From positions 1,017,501 through 1,081,500 of the forward strand of contig NZ_MUFV01000001.1 of the NCBI RefSeq assembly GCF_002017875.1: a DNA stretch of 64,000 nucleotides, in the 5' to 3' direction. The notes under the pieces were generated by a model. The model was not told the DNA's origin. It was given only the letters and a program-made list of their open reading frames with translations, and made no database searches. Origin of the DNA: Deinococcus sp. LM3. Lineage in GTDB: Bacteria; Deinococcota; Deinococci; Deinococcales; Deinococcaceae. How positions within the stretch are numbered: position 1 is the stretch's first letter; the number at the start of each line of letters is the position of its first letter. Made by a program: the position numbers and the translations under genes. Positions 52,218-62,108 of this stretch are shown here, in pieces.

Positions 52218-52374
52218 ATACGGGTTCCGTCTGTTTCGTTCACAACCCGGAAAGGCACCGGGTTGTCAACTCCACGTCCGGAACCCGTTTCTCTCCTGCT
52301 CTGCGGGGCAGCTCTACGAGTCGCATCCGCTCGGATTGAACGGGCTTTGCAGCCCATTCAATCGGAGTGCGTAT
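52218..52374 (-). repeat. Dispersed two-hairpin repeat, copy D (IS630-type MITE)
   Basis: A 157-bp copy. It has the ends ATACGGGTTCCGTC and AATCGGAGTGCGTAT and both hairpins, plus a 22-nt stretch (around GGGGCAGCTCTACGAGTCGC) that copies A-C lack and copy E has. Its last base is the first base of the dinB-family stop codon at 52374-52376. Confidence 0.87.
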
Positions 52375-52826
52375 CAGCCCATCTTGACGAACATGGGCGG
52401 CTTGACGCCGATCATGCGGGCCATGACCCACACCTGGCCCTTGTGGTGCGCCTCGTGCGTGATGATCATGTCGAGCAGGGCGGTGACGGGCATCTCGCGG
52501 CCGCCGAAGGCCGGGACGCGGCGGGCGAGGTCATCTTCGCTCAGGGCGCTGATGGCGGCCAGGGCCAGTTCGTTGGTGTCCCACAGGCGGCCGCGCGCTT
52601 CGGTCAGGGTCTGGCTGGGTTCCGGGGCGGGGGCGGGCGTCTGGCCCTGGATCATGCTGAGGAAGCGGGTGGCGCTGACCGACAGGTGGTCGGCCTGCGC
52701 CATGAAGTTCATGCCGCCTTCCCAGGCGCTGAAGGTGCCCTGGTCCTCGGGCAGTTGCTCGTAGAGGTCCATCAGGGCGGCGCGGTGCATCTGGAAGGCG
52801 CGGGCGTAGTTCGCGGATCGGGTCAT
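52374..52826 (-). CDS. DinB family protein
   Basis: A 150-residue DinB/YfiT-like four-helix-bundle protein. The three metal-binding His are visible: H51 in FMAQADHLSV and the pair H129/H130-type in IITHEAHHKGQVW. Deinococcus has an expanded DinB family, several induced by damage; the substrate is unknown. TATGCT (minus strand, 52834-52839) is 7 nt before ATG 52826, a leaderless start. The stop codon abuts repeat copy D. Confidence 0.9.
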   Translation of the reverse strand: MTRSANYARAFQMHRAALMDLYEQLPEDQGTFSAWEGGMNFMAQADHLSVSATRFLSMIQGQTPAPAPEPSQTLTEARGRLWDTNELALAAISALSEDDLARRVPAFGGREMPVTALLDMIITHEAHHKGQVWVMARMIGVKPPMFVKMG

Positions 52827-52896
52827 GAATGGCAGCATAAAGGGGCGGCCCCCACGTGTGTGAGGGCCGCGCTTCAGTCTGTGCTGGGACGGGGGT

Positions 52897-53274
52897 TCAG
52901 CGGGCGCGCAGGGCGTCGCGGATTTCCATCAGGAGTTTCTCTTCGTTGGTGGGGCCGGCGGGCGCGGCGTCGGCGGGCTTGACCATGCGTTCGCGCATCC
53001 TGTTGTAGGGCACGACGACCACGGAGTAGATGACCGCCATGGTGAGCAGGAAGGTGATCAGGGCCGTGATGAACAGCCCGTAGTCGAAGTCGACGCCGTT
53101 AACCGTGAACTTGCCGCCGACGGCGCCGCCGCCCGTGATGAGCTTGATCAGGGGGTTGATGAAGGCGTTCGAGAAGGCCGTGACGAGGGCCGCGAAGGCC
53201 GCGCCGGTGACGACGGCAATGGCGAGGTCGACGATGTTGCCGCGCATGATGAAATCCTTGAATCCGCTGATCAT
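52897..53274 (-). CDS. mscL: Large-conductance mechanosensitive channel MscL
   Basis: A 125-residue channel that opens on osmotic downshock. The N-terminal helix and TM1 read FKDFIMRGNIVDLAIAVVTGAAFAALVTAF, with GNIVDLAIAVVTGAAF typical of MscL; TM2 is LFITALITFLLTMAVIYSVVVVPYNRM. The cytoplasmic bundle ends with EKLLMEIRDALR. A TGTAAA box on the minus strand lies about 10 nt before ATG 53274. Confidence 0.96.
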   Translation of the reverse strand: MISGFKDFIMRGNIVDLAIAVVTGAAFAALVTAFSNAFINPLIKLITGGGAVGGKFTVNGVDFDYGLFITALITFLLTMAVIYSVVVVPYNRMRERMVKPADAAPAGPTNEEKLLMEIRDALRAR

Positions 53275-53456
53275 GCGTGAAGTTTTACACTCTGTTCATC
53301 GGATAGCAATGCAATTCACATAAGCTTGTCTAGATGTTTGCGGGGGGATGTGGGGTATTCCTGATCAAAAACGGCGGTTTTATGCTACCAATCCCAGACA
53401 ACCCCCCCCGGCGGGCTATACCAATCCGGCCCGACCATGCCCGCCCCGCGCGAGTC
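53275..53456. other. Intergenic region upstream of mscL
   Basis: AT-richer than its surroundings, with TCACATAAGCTTGTCTAGATG and CAAAAACGGCGGTTTTATGC words. The mscL promoter is on the minus strand near 53280-53310. The plus-strand frame starting at 53334 runs into repeat copy E and is not protein-like. No gene is called. Confidence 0.5.
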
Positions 53457-53614
53457 ACACGGACTCCGATTGTTTCGCTGACAATCCGGAACTTCACCGG
53501 ATTGCCAGCTCCACGTCCGGAACCCGTTTTTCTCCCACTCTGCGGGGCAGCGCTACGAGTCGCATCCGCTCGGATTGAAGGATCTTTGCAGCTCCTTCAA
53601 TCCGAGTCTGCATA
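53457..53614 (+). repeat. Dispersed two-hairpin repeat, copy E (IS630-type MITE)
   Basis: A 158-bp copy of the long subtype. Its ends are ACACGGACTCCGATT and AATCCGAGTCTGCATA, the latter degraded. It keeps the paired words CAATCCGG/CCGGATTG and the GGGGCAGCGCTACGAGTCGC stretch shared with copy D. It lies between mscL and the DUF512 gene. Confidence 0.85.
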
Positions 53615-53698
53615 AAGCACGAAACGCGGGCACCCGGTCCATGACCTGATGCCCGCCCCGCGCCAAATGCAACCGTCTGGAGGGTGCCCGGTCTCCGC

Positions 53699-55219
<1,521 letters not shown>

Positions 55220-55361
55220 AACACATCACCCCTTTTCGGGACTCCAGTGGCGGCCCCGCATCAAGCACGACAGCATAACAACCCCGCGCAGGGCCGGGTG
55301 TGAGTCAAAGCGGGATTGGCGGGGTGGGCGCAACCGCCGCCCCCGCACCCAGCGTTCCCGC

Positions 55362-55826
55362 TTACCCGATCTGCCGCAGCAGGTTCACGGTCTCGATCAT
55401 CGCCAGCACCGCCTCGCCACCCTTGTTCCCCGCCTTGATCCCAGCGCGGTTCAGGGCCTGCTCGACCGTATCCGTGGTCAGCACCCCGAACGCCACCGGC
55501 ACCCCCGTGTGCAGGCTGGTGTTCAGGATGCCGTTCGCCGCGCCGCCCGCCACGAAATCGTAGTGATCCGTATCGCCCTTGATGACGGCCCCCAGGCACA
55601 CCACCGCGTCGTACTTCCCGGACTCCGCCAGTCGGCGGGCGATCAGCGGCACCTCGTAACTGCCCGGCGCCAGGAAATGATCCAGATTCTCCGACTTCCC
55701 GCCATGCTGCACGAACGCCAGCTCCGCCCCCTCCACAAGGCGATCAACGATCAGGTGATTCCAGCGGGTACTGACAACAGCGAACTTCAGGTCGGTGGCG
55801 AGCAGATTGGCTTCAATTCGGTTCAT
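55362..55826 (-). CDS. ribH: 6,7-dimethyl-8-ribityllumazine synthase
   Basis: The penultimate enzyme of riboflavin synthesis; 154 aa, icosahedral or pentameric in the family. Motifs are FAVVSTRWNHLIVDRLVEGA, PGSYEVPLIARRLAESGKYDAVVCLGAVIKGDTDHYDFV with the catalytic His, and FGVLTTDTVEQALNRAG. AAGGAG lies 7 nt before ATG 55826. It is last in the rib operon, separated from ribBA by a structured 149-nt gap. Confidence 0.95.
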   Translation of the reverse strand: MNRIEANLLATDLKFAVVSTRWNHLIVDRLVEGAELAFVQHGGKSENLDHFLAPGSYEVPLIARRLAESGKYDAVVCLGAVIKGDTDHYDFVAGGAANGILNTSLHTGVPVAFGVLTTDTVEQALNRAGIKAGNKGGEAVLAMIETVNLLRQIG

Positions 55827-55868
55827 GGTGATTCTCCTTGTGGGTGATGGGCGGTGAAGCTGCGGGCG

Positions 55869-55967
55869 AACCCCTCCGCCCTTCGGGCACCTCCCCTCAA
55901 GGGGAGGCAGGGATCTGTTGTTGGCTCCCCTCAAGGGGAGCTGGCCGCGCAGCGGACTGAGGGGTTC
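55869..55967. repeat. Nested hairpin element between ribBA and ribH
   Basis: Outer arms GAACCCCTC and GAGGGGTTC enclose two hairpins, each built on CTCCCCTCAAGGGGAG (55891-55906 and 55925-55940). It looks like a repetitive folded element. It could act as a processing or partial termination site within the rib operon. Confidence 0.75.
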
Positions 55968-55975
55968 TCCGCCGC

Positions 55976-57177
<1,202 letters not shown>

Positions 57178-57181
<4 letters not shown>

Positions 57182-57834
57182 GCCGTCACCTCCGGTTCCA
57201 CCTGTTCGGGCGTCCAGTCGCGCATCAGGATCAGCCGCTCGACGTACTTGGCCATCTGGTCGGCCTCCAGATTCACTTTCGTTCCGGCTGCCCAGGTGTG
57301 CAGGGTGGTGACCTCCAGCGTGTGCGGCACGAGCCAGAGCGTGAACTCGTCGGGGCGCAGGTCCGCGCGGCTGCCGGCCGGGCCGCCCGCGTCCACGACG
57401 GTCAGGCTCACGCCGTCCACCGTGACGCTGCCCTTCGGCACGAGGTACCGCGCGAGGTGCGGCGCGGCGCGCACGGTCATGGTGTACGCGCCGGGCTGGG
57501 CGTCCACGCTCAATACCGTGCCCACGCCGTCCACGTGCCCGCTCACCACGTGTCCACCGAAACGCGCCTGGGCGGTCATGGCGCGTTCCAGATTGACTTT
57601 CGTGCCCTCCCGCCAGTGCGGGGCGGTCTTGGCGATCGTCTCGCGGCTGAGGTCCACGGTGAAGCCCGTCGCGTCCCAGGTGGTCACGGTCAGGCACGTC
57701 CCGTTCACGGCGATGCTCTCGCCCAGTTCCACGTCGGCCCACATACGCGCGGGCTGGATGGTGACGGTCAGGTTGCCTTCGTTGTCGGTGGTGCGGGCGA
57801 TCTGCCCGACCTGCTCGATGATTCCAGTGAACAT
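57178..57834 (-). CDS. ribE: Riboflavin synthase alpha subunit
   Basis: Dismutation of two lumazine molecules to riboflavin; 218 aa with two lumazine-binding repeats. The N-terminus MFTGIIEQVGQI is the family signature. Repeat motifs are CLTVTTWDATGFTVDLSRET in the first half and SLTVVDAGGP in the second, with GGHVVSGHVDGVG between. The ATG start lies 57 nt after ribD; the stop overlaps ribBA. Confidence 0.95.
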
Positions 57835-57890
57835 GTATTGACCTCGGGTGGAGCGAGGAACCCCTCACCCCCAGGGAGAAGGGAGAAAGA

Positions 57891-58994
57891 CTAGACGCGC
57901 GGGATGTCGTGCAGCAGGCCGGTGATCAGCACGTCCGGGCCGAGCAGTTCGACGGTGACTTCGTGCAACGCCTGCGCCTCGTGCATGGGTCGCGTGGGGC
58001 CGGTCACGGGACTCAGGCCCGCGCCGAGGAGCTTCGGGGACACGAACACCCTGACCTCGTCCACCAGTCCCTGCGCGAGGAAGGCGCTGAGCAAGGTCGG
58101 GCCGCCCTCCAGCAGCACGCTGCTGATGCCCAGGCCCGCCAGTCCGCTCAGGGCGTCCGGCAGCGATTCGGCGCGCTGCACGGTGATCCCGGCGGCCTCG
58201 TGCGCGGCAACGTCGGCGTCCGGGGCGGTCACGAGCACCGCGCCGTCGCGCCACGCGCGGGCCTGCGGGTCGCTCGCCGCGCGGCGGTCGAACACCACCG
58301 GGCGCGGATCACGCCCGCCCGTCACGCCGCGTGTCGTGAGGGCCGGGTCATCCAGCTCAATCGTGCCGCGGCCGACCGCGATGGCGTCCAGTTCGTCGCG
58401 CCAGCGCATGGTGCGCTCTCGGGCCTCGGGGCCGCTGACCGCGCCGTTGCCCTCGTTCAGTGCGGCCACCTTGCCGTCCAGGGTCATGGCGTACTTCGCC
58501 ACCACCCACGGGCGACCCCGCACCACTGCGCTGCGGAACCCCGCCTGCTGCCGCACAGCCTCAGGCTCCAGCACGCCCACCGTGACCTCGATCCCTGCCT
58601 CGCGGAGTTTCTGCACGCCGCGCCCCGCCACCAGCGGGTTCGGGTCCAGCGCCGCCACGACCACGCGCCGCACGCCCGCCGCGATCAACGCGTCCGCGCA
58701 GGGCGGCGTGCGCCCGTGGTGACTGCACGGTTCCAGGGTCACGTACGCCGTGGCACCGCGCGCCCGCTCGCCCGCGTCACGCAGGGCGAACACCTCCGCG
58801 TGCGGCTCACCGGCCCTCGGGTGAAACCCTCGCCCCACCAATTCATCGCCTTGCACGATCACGCAGCCCACGGGGGGGTTCGGCGCGGTGCGGCCCAGTC
58901 CTCTGGCAGCCTCCGCCAGCGCGAGCGTCATGAACCGCTCGTCTACCGGCAGTGCCGCCGCCACCCCAGGGGGTGGAGCATTCACTTCATACAT
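57891..58994 (-). CDS. ribD: Bifunctional RibD deaminase/reductase
   Basis: Deaminates and then reduces the pyrimidine intermediate of riboflavin synthesis; 367 aa. The N-terminal deaminase has the zinc motif HAEVFAL and PCSHHGRTPPC. The C-terminal reductase starts WVVAKYAMTLDGKVA and contains SSVLLEGGPTLLSAFL. It is the first gene of the rib operon, behind the FMN riboswitch. ATG 58994 is chosen; AAGGAGG in the end of the riboswitch lies about 40 nt upstream, which leaves some doubt. Confidence 0.94.
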   Translation of the reverse strand: MYEVNAPPPGVAAALPVDERFMTLALAEAARGLGRTAPNPPVGCVIVQGDELVGRGFHPRAGEPHAEVFALRDAGERARGATAYVTLEPCSHHGRTPPCADALIAAGVRRVVVAALDPNPLVAGRGVQKLREAGIEVTVGVLEPEAVRQQAGFRSAVVRGRPWVVAKYAMTLDGKVAALNEGNGAVSGPEARERTMRWRDELDAIAVGRGTIELDDPALTTRGVTGGRDPRPVVFDRRAASDPQARAWRDGAVLVTAPDADVAAHEAAGITVQRAESLPDALSGLAGLGISSVLLEGGPTLLSAFLAQGLVDEVRVFVSPKLLGAGLSPVTGPTRPMHEAQALHEVTVELLGPDVLITGLLHDIPRV

Positions 58995-59034
58995 GGTCTG
59001 TCGCCGCCCGCCGGGGTGGCAGGGCAGCGTTCCT

Positions 59035-59282
59035 CCTTCTCTCATCCGGACTGAATGGGCCAGACAGAACGCCGAAAGCGTCTCTGCGCGCCATAACACC
59101 GTCGGCTCCAGAGTTTCACTGGATCGGGCCTGCGCGTGGTGCAGTCTGCGCGGGCTTCGCGGGCTGAGTCAGTTCGTGAACAGGCGAGCCTTCTGCTCGC
59201 TCCGCTCGGGTGACGCGGGACGGCCCGCGCCACCTGAAGCGACATCACCGCCGGTAGGGAATTTCACCCCGCCCCGAAGGAA
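59035..59282 (-). promoter_or_regulatory. FMN riboswitch (RFN element) of the rib operon
   Basis: On the minus strand, all RFN blocks are in order: GGGGTGAAATTCCC with ACCGGCGGT, then AGCCCGCGA, then GATCCAGTGAAACTCTGG with GCCGACGGT, and AGTCCGGATGAGAGAAGG. The gap between GGCGGT and AGCCCGCGA is 81 nt, far longer than usual. FMN binding in this class shuts off rib genes by termination or RBS masking. AAGGAGG overlaps the 3' end. Confidence 0.92.
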
Positions 59283-59384
59283 GTCGGCCCACCCGGAAGC
59301 GGGCCACCCTGAAACTAGCACCCGGCCGCCACCCAACTGTGGGAGAGATCAGACACCTGACGGGGGACACCACCGCACAACAGG

Positions 59385-59421
59385 CTGTGGGGGGCACGCC
59401 GGTCTGGCATCCCCCCCACAG
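59385..59421 (-). terminator. Terminator after the alanine symporter gene
   Basis: CTGTGGGGGG pairs with CCCCCCACAG around a 17-nt loop, 17 nt past the stop on the minus strand. The tail (CCTGTTGTG) is only partly T-rich. The remaining bases to the FMN riboswitch show no gene. Confidence 0.6.
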
Positions 59422-59438
59422 GCCCATTCACGGGGCGG

Positions 59439-60884
59439 TCAATCCGTGGCGTTGACCCCCTCGCCGGCTCCCCAGACTTCGCGCGGCAGGCGGCGGTCGA
59501 GTTCCGGATCGGCGCGGCGGTCGAAGAGCGGGTCGGCCTGACCGTCGCGGCGGGCGCGGTCATAGTCGCGCAGCAGCCGCAGGGCCAGCGGCGAGAGCAG
59601 CAGCAGCGCCACGATGTTCGTGACGGCCATCAGGCCCATGCTGAGGTCCGCCATGTTCCACACGGTCGGCACCTCGGCCAGCGCGCCGAACAGGACCATG
59701 CCCAGCAGCAGCGCCCGGAAGACGTTCAGCACCCAGCGGTGACGGGTCAGGAACTGCACGTTCCCCTCGGCGTACGCGTAGTTCCCTATGATGCTGGTGA
59801 ACGCGAACAGGAAGATCGCGCCCGCCAGGAACGCGCCGCCCCAGCCGCCCACGTGGGATTCCAGCGCCGCCTGCGTGAGTTGCACGCCGGACAGGTCCGC
59901 GTCGCGCGGCAGCGGGCTGAGCAGGATGATGGCGGCCGTGCAGGTGCACACGATGATGGTGTCCACGAACACGCCGACCATCTGCACCAGTCCCTGCTGC
60001 ACCGGGTGGTTCACGCTGGCGGCGGCGGCGGCGTTCGGGGCGCTGCCCATTCCGGCCTCGTTGCTGAACAGGCCGCGTTTGACGCCCATCATCAGCGCCT
60101 GCTGCACCGCGAAGCCGGCCGCGCCGCCCACCGCGCTCTCCAGACCGAAGGCGCTGCGGACGATGCCCAGCAGCATGTCCGGCACCTGACCCAGGTGCGT
60201 GAACACCACGTACAGCGCCACCAGCAGGTACGCGAGCGCCATGAACGGCACGACCAGTTCGGCCACGCGCGCCACCCGGCGGATCCCGCCGAAGATGATC
60301 GGCGCGGTCAGCAGCACCAGCGCCGCCCCCACCGCGGCGGGCGACAGCCCGAACGCCTGCTGCATGGACGCCGCGATGCTGTTGCTCTGCACAGCGTTGA
60401 ACACCAGCCCGAACGCCAGGATCAGGAACACCGCGAACAGCTGCCCCATCCAGCCCTGCCCGAGCCCCTGGCGGATGTAGTACGCCGGGCCGCCCCGGAA
60501 CCCGCGTTCGCCGTCACGGACCTTGAAGGCCTGCGCCAGCGTCGCCTCGATCAGGGCGCTGCTCATGCCCACCAGCGCCGTGACCCACATCCAGAACACG
60601 GCGCCCGGCCCGCCCAGCGAGATGGCGATCGCCACGCCCGCGATGTTCCCGGTGCCCACGCGGCTGGCCAGTCCGGTCGCGAACGCCTGGAAGGACGTGA
60701 TGCCGCCCCCAGACCCGCCGGAACGGCTGCCCAGGATGGTCCGCCACGCCTGCCCGAAGTACCGGAACTGCGCCGCGCCCGTCCGGACCGTGAAGTACAG
60801 TCCGGCGCCGATCAGCAGGTAGATCAGCAGCCAGCCCCACAGCAGGTTGTTGCCCGCGTCAATTGTTGCGTTCAGCGCATTCAT
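59439..60884 (-). CDS. Sodium:alanine symporter family protein (AGCS)
   Basis: A Na+-coupled amino-acid symporter of 481 aa with about eleven helices. Family motifs are GGGITSFQAFATGLASRVGTGNIAGVA and SNEAGMGSAPNAAAAA, with TSIIGNYAYAEGN late. It probably takes up alanine or glycine. ATG 60884 is only 8 nt from the end of the IS630 element. TATAAC (minus strand, 60890-60895) lies 5 nt before the ATG and overlaps the insertion point, so the native upstream promoter region has been replaced by the IS end. Confidence 0.93.
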   Translation of the reverse strand: MNALNATIDAGNNLLWGWLLIYLLIGAGLYFTVRTGAAQFRYFGQAWRTILGSRSGGSGGGITSFQAFATGLASRVGTGNIAGVAIAISLGGPGAVFWMWVTALVGMSSALIEATLAQAFKVRDGERGFRGGPAYYIRQGLGQGWMGQLFAVFLILAFGLVFNAVQSNSIAASMQQAFGLSPAAVGAALVLLTAPIIFGGIRRVARVAELVVPFMALAYLLVALYVVFTHLGQVPDMLLGIVRSAFGLESAVGGAAGFAVQQALMMGVKRGLFSNEAGMGSAPNAAAAASVNHPVQQGLVQMVGVFVDTIIVCTCTAAIILLSPLPRDADLSGVQLTQAALESHVGGWGGAFLAGAIFLFAFTSIIGNYAYAEGNVQFLTRHRWVLNVFRALLLGMVLFGALAEVPTVWNMADLSMGLMAVTNIVALLLLSPLALRLLRDYDRARRDGQADPLFDRRADPELDRRLPREVWGAGEGVNATD

Positions 60885-60914
60885 AGCCCGTTATACGGAC
60901 TCCGATTAAGTAGA

Positions 60915-60920
60915 TTATAA
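60915..60920 (+). promoter_or_regulatory. -10 box of the IS630 transposase gene
   Basis: A perfect TATAAT, inside the palindrome GATTATAATC. It lies 7 nt before the in-frame ATC codon at 60928, the spacing of a leaderless start. No good -35 box is seen. Confidence 0.5.
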
Positions 60921-60927
60921 TCGTTGC

Positions 60928-61425
60928 ATCAAACAGATACCTCTAACCGCTCCTCTCGCGCATGACGCTGACACCTTCTGGCATCTCTACCGGGCCAGTA
61001 CCTGTGCCGTCGAACGACGCAGAGCTCAACTCTTCGCACTCCTCGCAGAAGGACGCCCCGTGCCAGAGATCCTTCAAGTGACCCGGTACAACCGGGTCAC
61101 AGTCTACGGACTGGTCAAGCGCTACCGCGAACAGGGGCTCGCTGGCCTCCGTGACGCGCGTCACGCCAACCAGGGCGCTCCCCGCCTCCTGACGGCCGAG
61201 CAACAACAAACCCTGGCTGCCCGACTGCACGCCGACTTCGAGCAGGGCATCGTGTGGTCCGGTAAAGACGTTCAAGACTGGCTTCAGCAGCAGTACGGAA
61301 TGGCCGTCCATCTCGGGCGCACCTATGAATTCCTACGGGCGGCGGGCTTCACGCCTCAACGCCCTCGACCCCGGCACGTTGGCGGCGATGAGGCCGCCAA
61401 GGAAGCGTTCAAAACAAAGTCCTGA
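60928..61425 (+). CDS. IS630 transposase, N-terminal frame
   Basis: The DNA-binding half of the transposase. The frame is open from 60910, and homology-like sequence begins well before the first GTG at 61060: DADTFWHLYRASTCAVERRRAQLFALLAEGR leads into the HTH (VPEILQVTRYNRVTVYGLVKRYREQGLAGL). No ATG, GTG or TTG is in frame before 61060; ATC 60928 lies at leaderless distance from TATAAT. A second winged-helix part follows (WSGKDVQDWLQQQYGMAVHLGRTYEFLRAAGF). The frame stops at 61425, just after the AAAACAAAG slip site; the catalytic half is in the -1 frame. Confidence 0.85.
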   Translation: MKQIPLTAPLAHDADTFWHLYRASTCAVERRRAQLFALLAEGRPVPEILQVTRYNRVTVYGLVKRYREQGLAGLRDARHANQGAPRLLTAEQQQTLAARLHADFEQGIVWSGKDVQDWLQQQYGMAVHLGRTYEFLRAAGFTPQRPRPRHVGGDEAAKEAFKTKS

Positions 61426-61988
61426 CCGAGACGCTCCGCCTGGCGGAGCGTCTCTCACCGCGTGTCTCTCTGTGGTGCATGGACGAACATCGAATCGGGC
61501 TCAAACCGATCCGGCGTTCCATGTGGGCGCCAACTGGGCAGCCGTTGACGTGTCCAGTTCAGCCTGGATACGAGTGGTTGTATGTGTACGCGTTTGTCAA
61601 TCCGGAGAGTGGCGAGAGCTTGTTCTGGTTGATCCCGGTGGTGAACAAGCAGGCGTATGCGGCCGTCATGACGGCGTTTGCGCAGAAGGTCGGCGCGGGC
61701 GCCGACCATCGTGTGTTGGTCGTTCAGGATGGGGCCGGTTTCCATTTGCCACCGGATGACGGGCATCCTGAGGGGATTCAGACGGTGACGTTGCCGCCGT
61801 ACTCGCCGGAATTGCAGCCAGCGGAACGGCTGTGGGAGTTGACGGATGTACCGATTGCGAATCGAGCGTTCAAGAGCATCAAGGAGGTGGAGGCAGCACT
61901 CTCGGATCGCTGCGTCTGGTTGGAAGGTCAACCTGATCTGGTCACTCGTCACACGCTCTTCTACTGGTGGCCCTTGTTGGCTAATTAA
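61410..61988 (+). CDS. IS630 transposase, catalytic frame (-1)
   Basis: The DDE half, read in the -1 frame relative to the first half. From 61410 it reads QNKVLTETLRLAERLSPRVSL, then WCMDEHRIGL with the first catalytic Asp. VLVVQDGAGFHLP has the second Asp and LQPAERLWE the Glu. All three DDE residues are present, so the enzyme could be active if a fused protein is made. Taken alone, an internal ATG lies at 61479, but that start would remove the region just before the first Asp. Confidence 0.87.
   Translation, partial: QNKVLTETLRLAERLSPRVSLWCMDEHRIGLKPIRRSMWAPTGQPLTCPVQPGYEWLYVYAFVNPESGESLFWLIPVVNKQAYAAVMTAFAQKVGAGADHRVLVVQDGAGFHLPPDDGHPEGIQTVTLPPYSPELQPAERLWELTDVPIANRAFKSIKEVEAALSDRCVWLEGQPDLVTRHTLFYWWPLLAN
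61411..61454 (+). other. Candidate programmed -1 frameshift site
   Basis: AAAACAAAG (61411-61419) precedes the zero-frame TGA (61423-61425). A perfect 13-bp inverted repeat (GAGACGCTCCGCC at 61428-61440, GGCGGAGCGTCTC at 61442-61454) follows at 8 nt spacing. Slip site, short spacer and stable stem is the layout of programmed -1 frameshift signals in IS elements. Confidence 0.65.
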
Positions 61989-62108
61989 TCGGAATCCGTA
62001 TTACTGTACCACCCGCCCGGCAATGCCTGGACCGGCGCGGGTATGCTTTGCACAGGCCCCACGCGCCGGCACCAAAGGGGCGCGGGCAGGTCCGGAGGCA
62101 CTCCACCC

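Larger units (their letters stand above)
60893..62001 (+). mobile_element. IS630-family insertion sequence
   Basis: An element of about 1.1 kb. The left end ATACGGACTCCGATTAAGTAG and the right end, read inward, ATACGGATTCCGATTAATTAG agree at 19 of 21 bases. Each end has the TA expected from TA-target insertion by this family. It carries a two-frame transposase with all DDE residues. It sits between the alanine symporter gene and the NmrA-like gene, which would otherwise be about 115 nt apart and divergent. Confidence 0.92.

Noticed and set aside
53334..53615. 93-codon frame upstream of and into repeat copy E
   Set aside because: Half of it is repeat sequence, and the other half has no RBS or protein-like composition.
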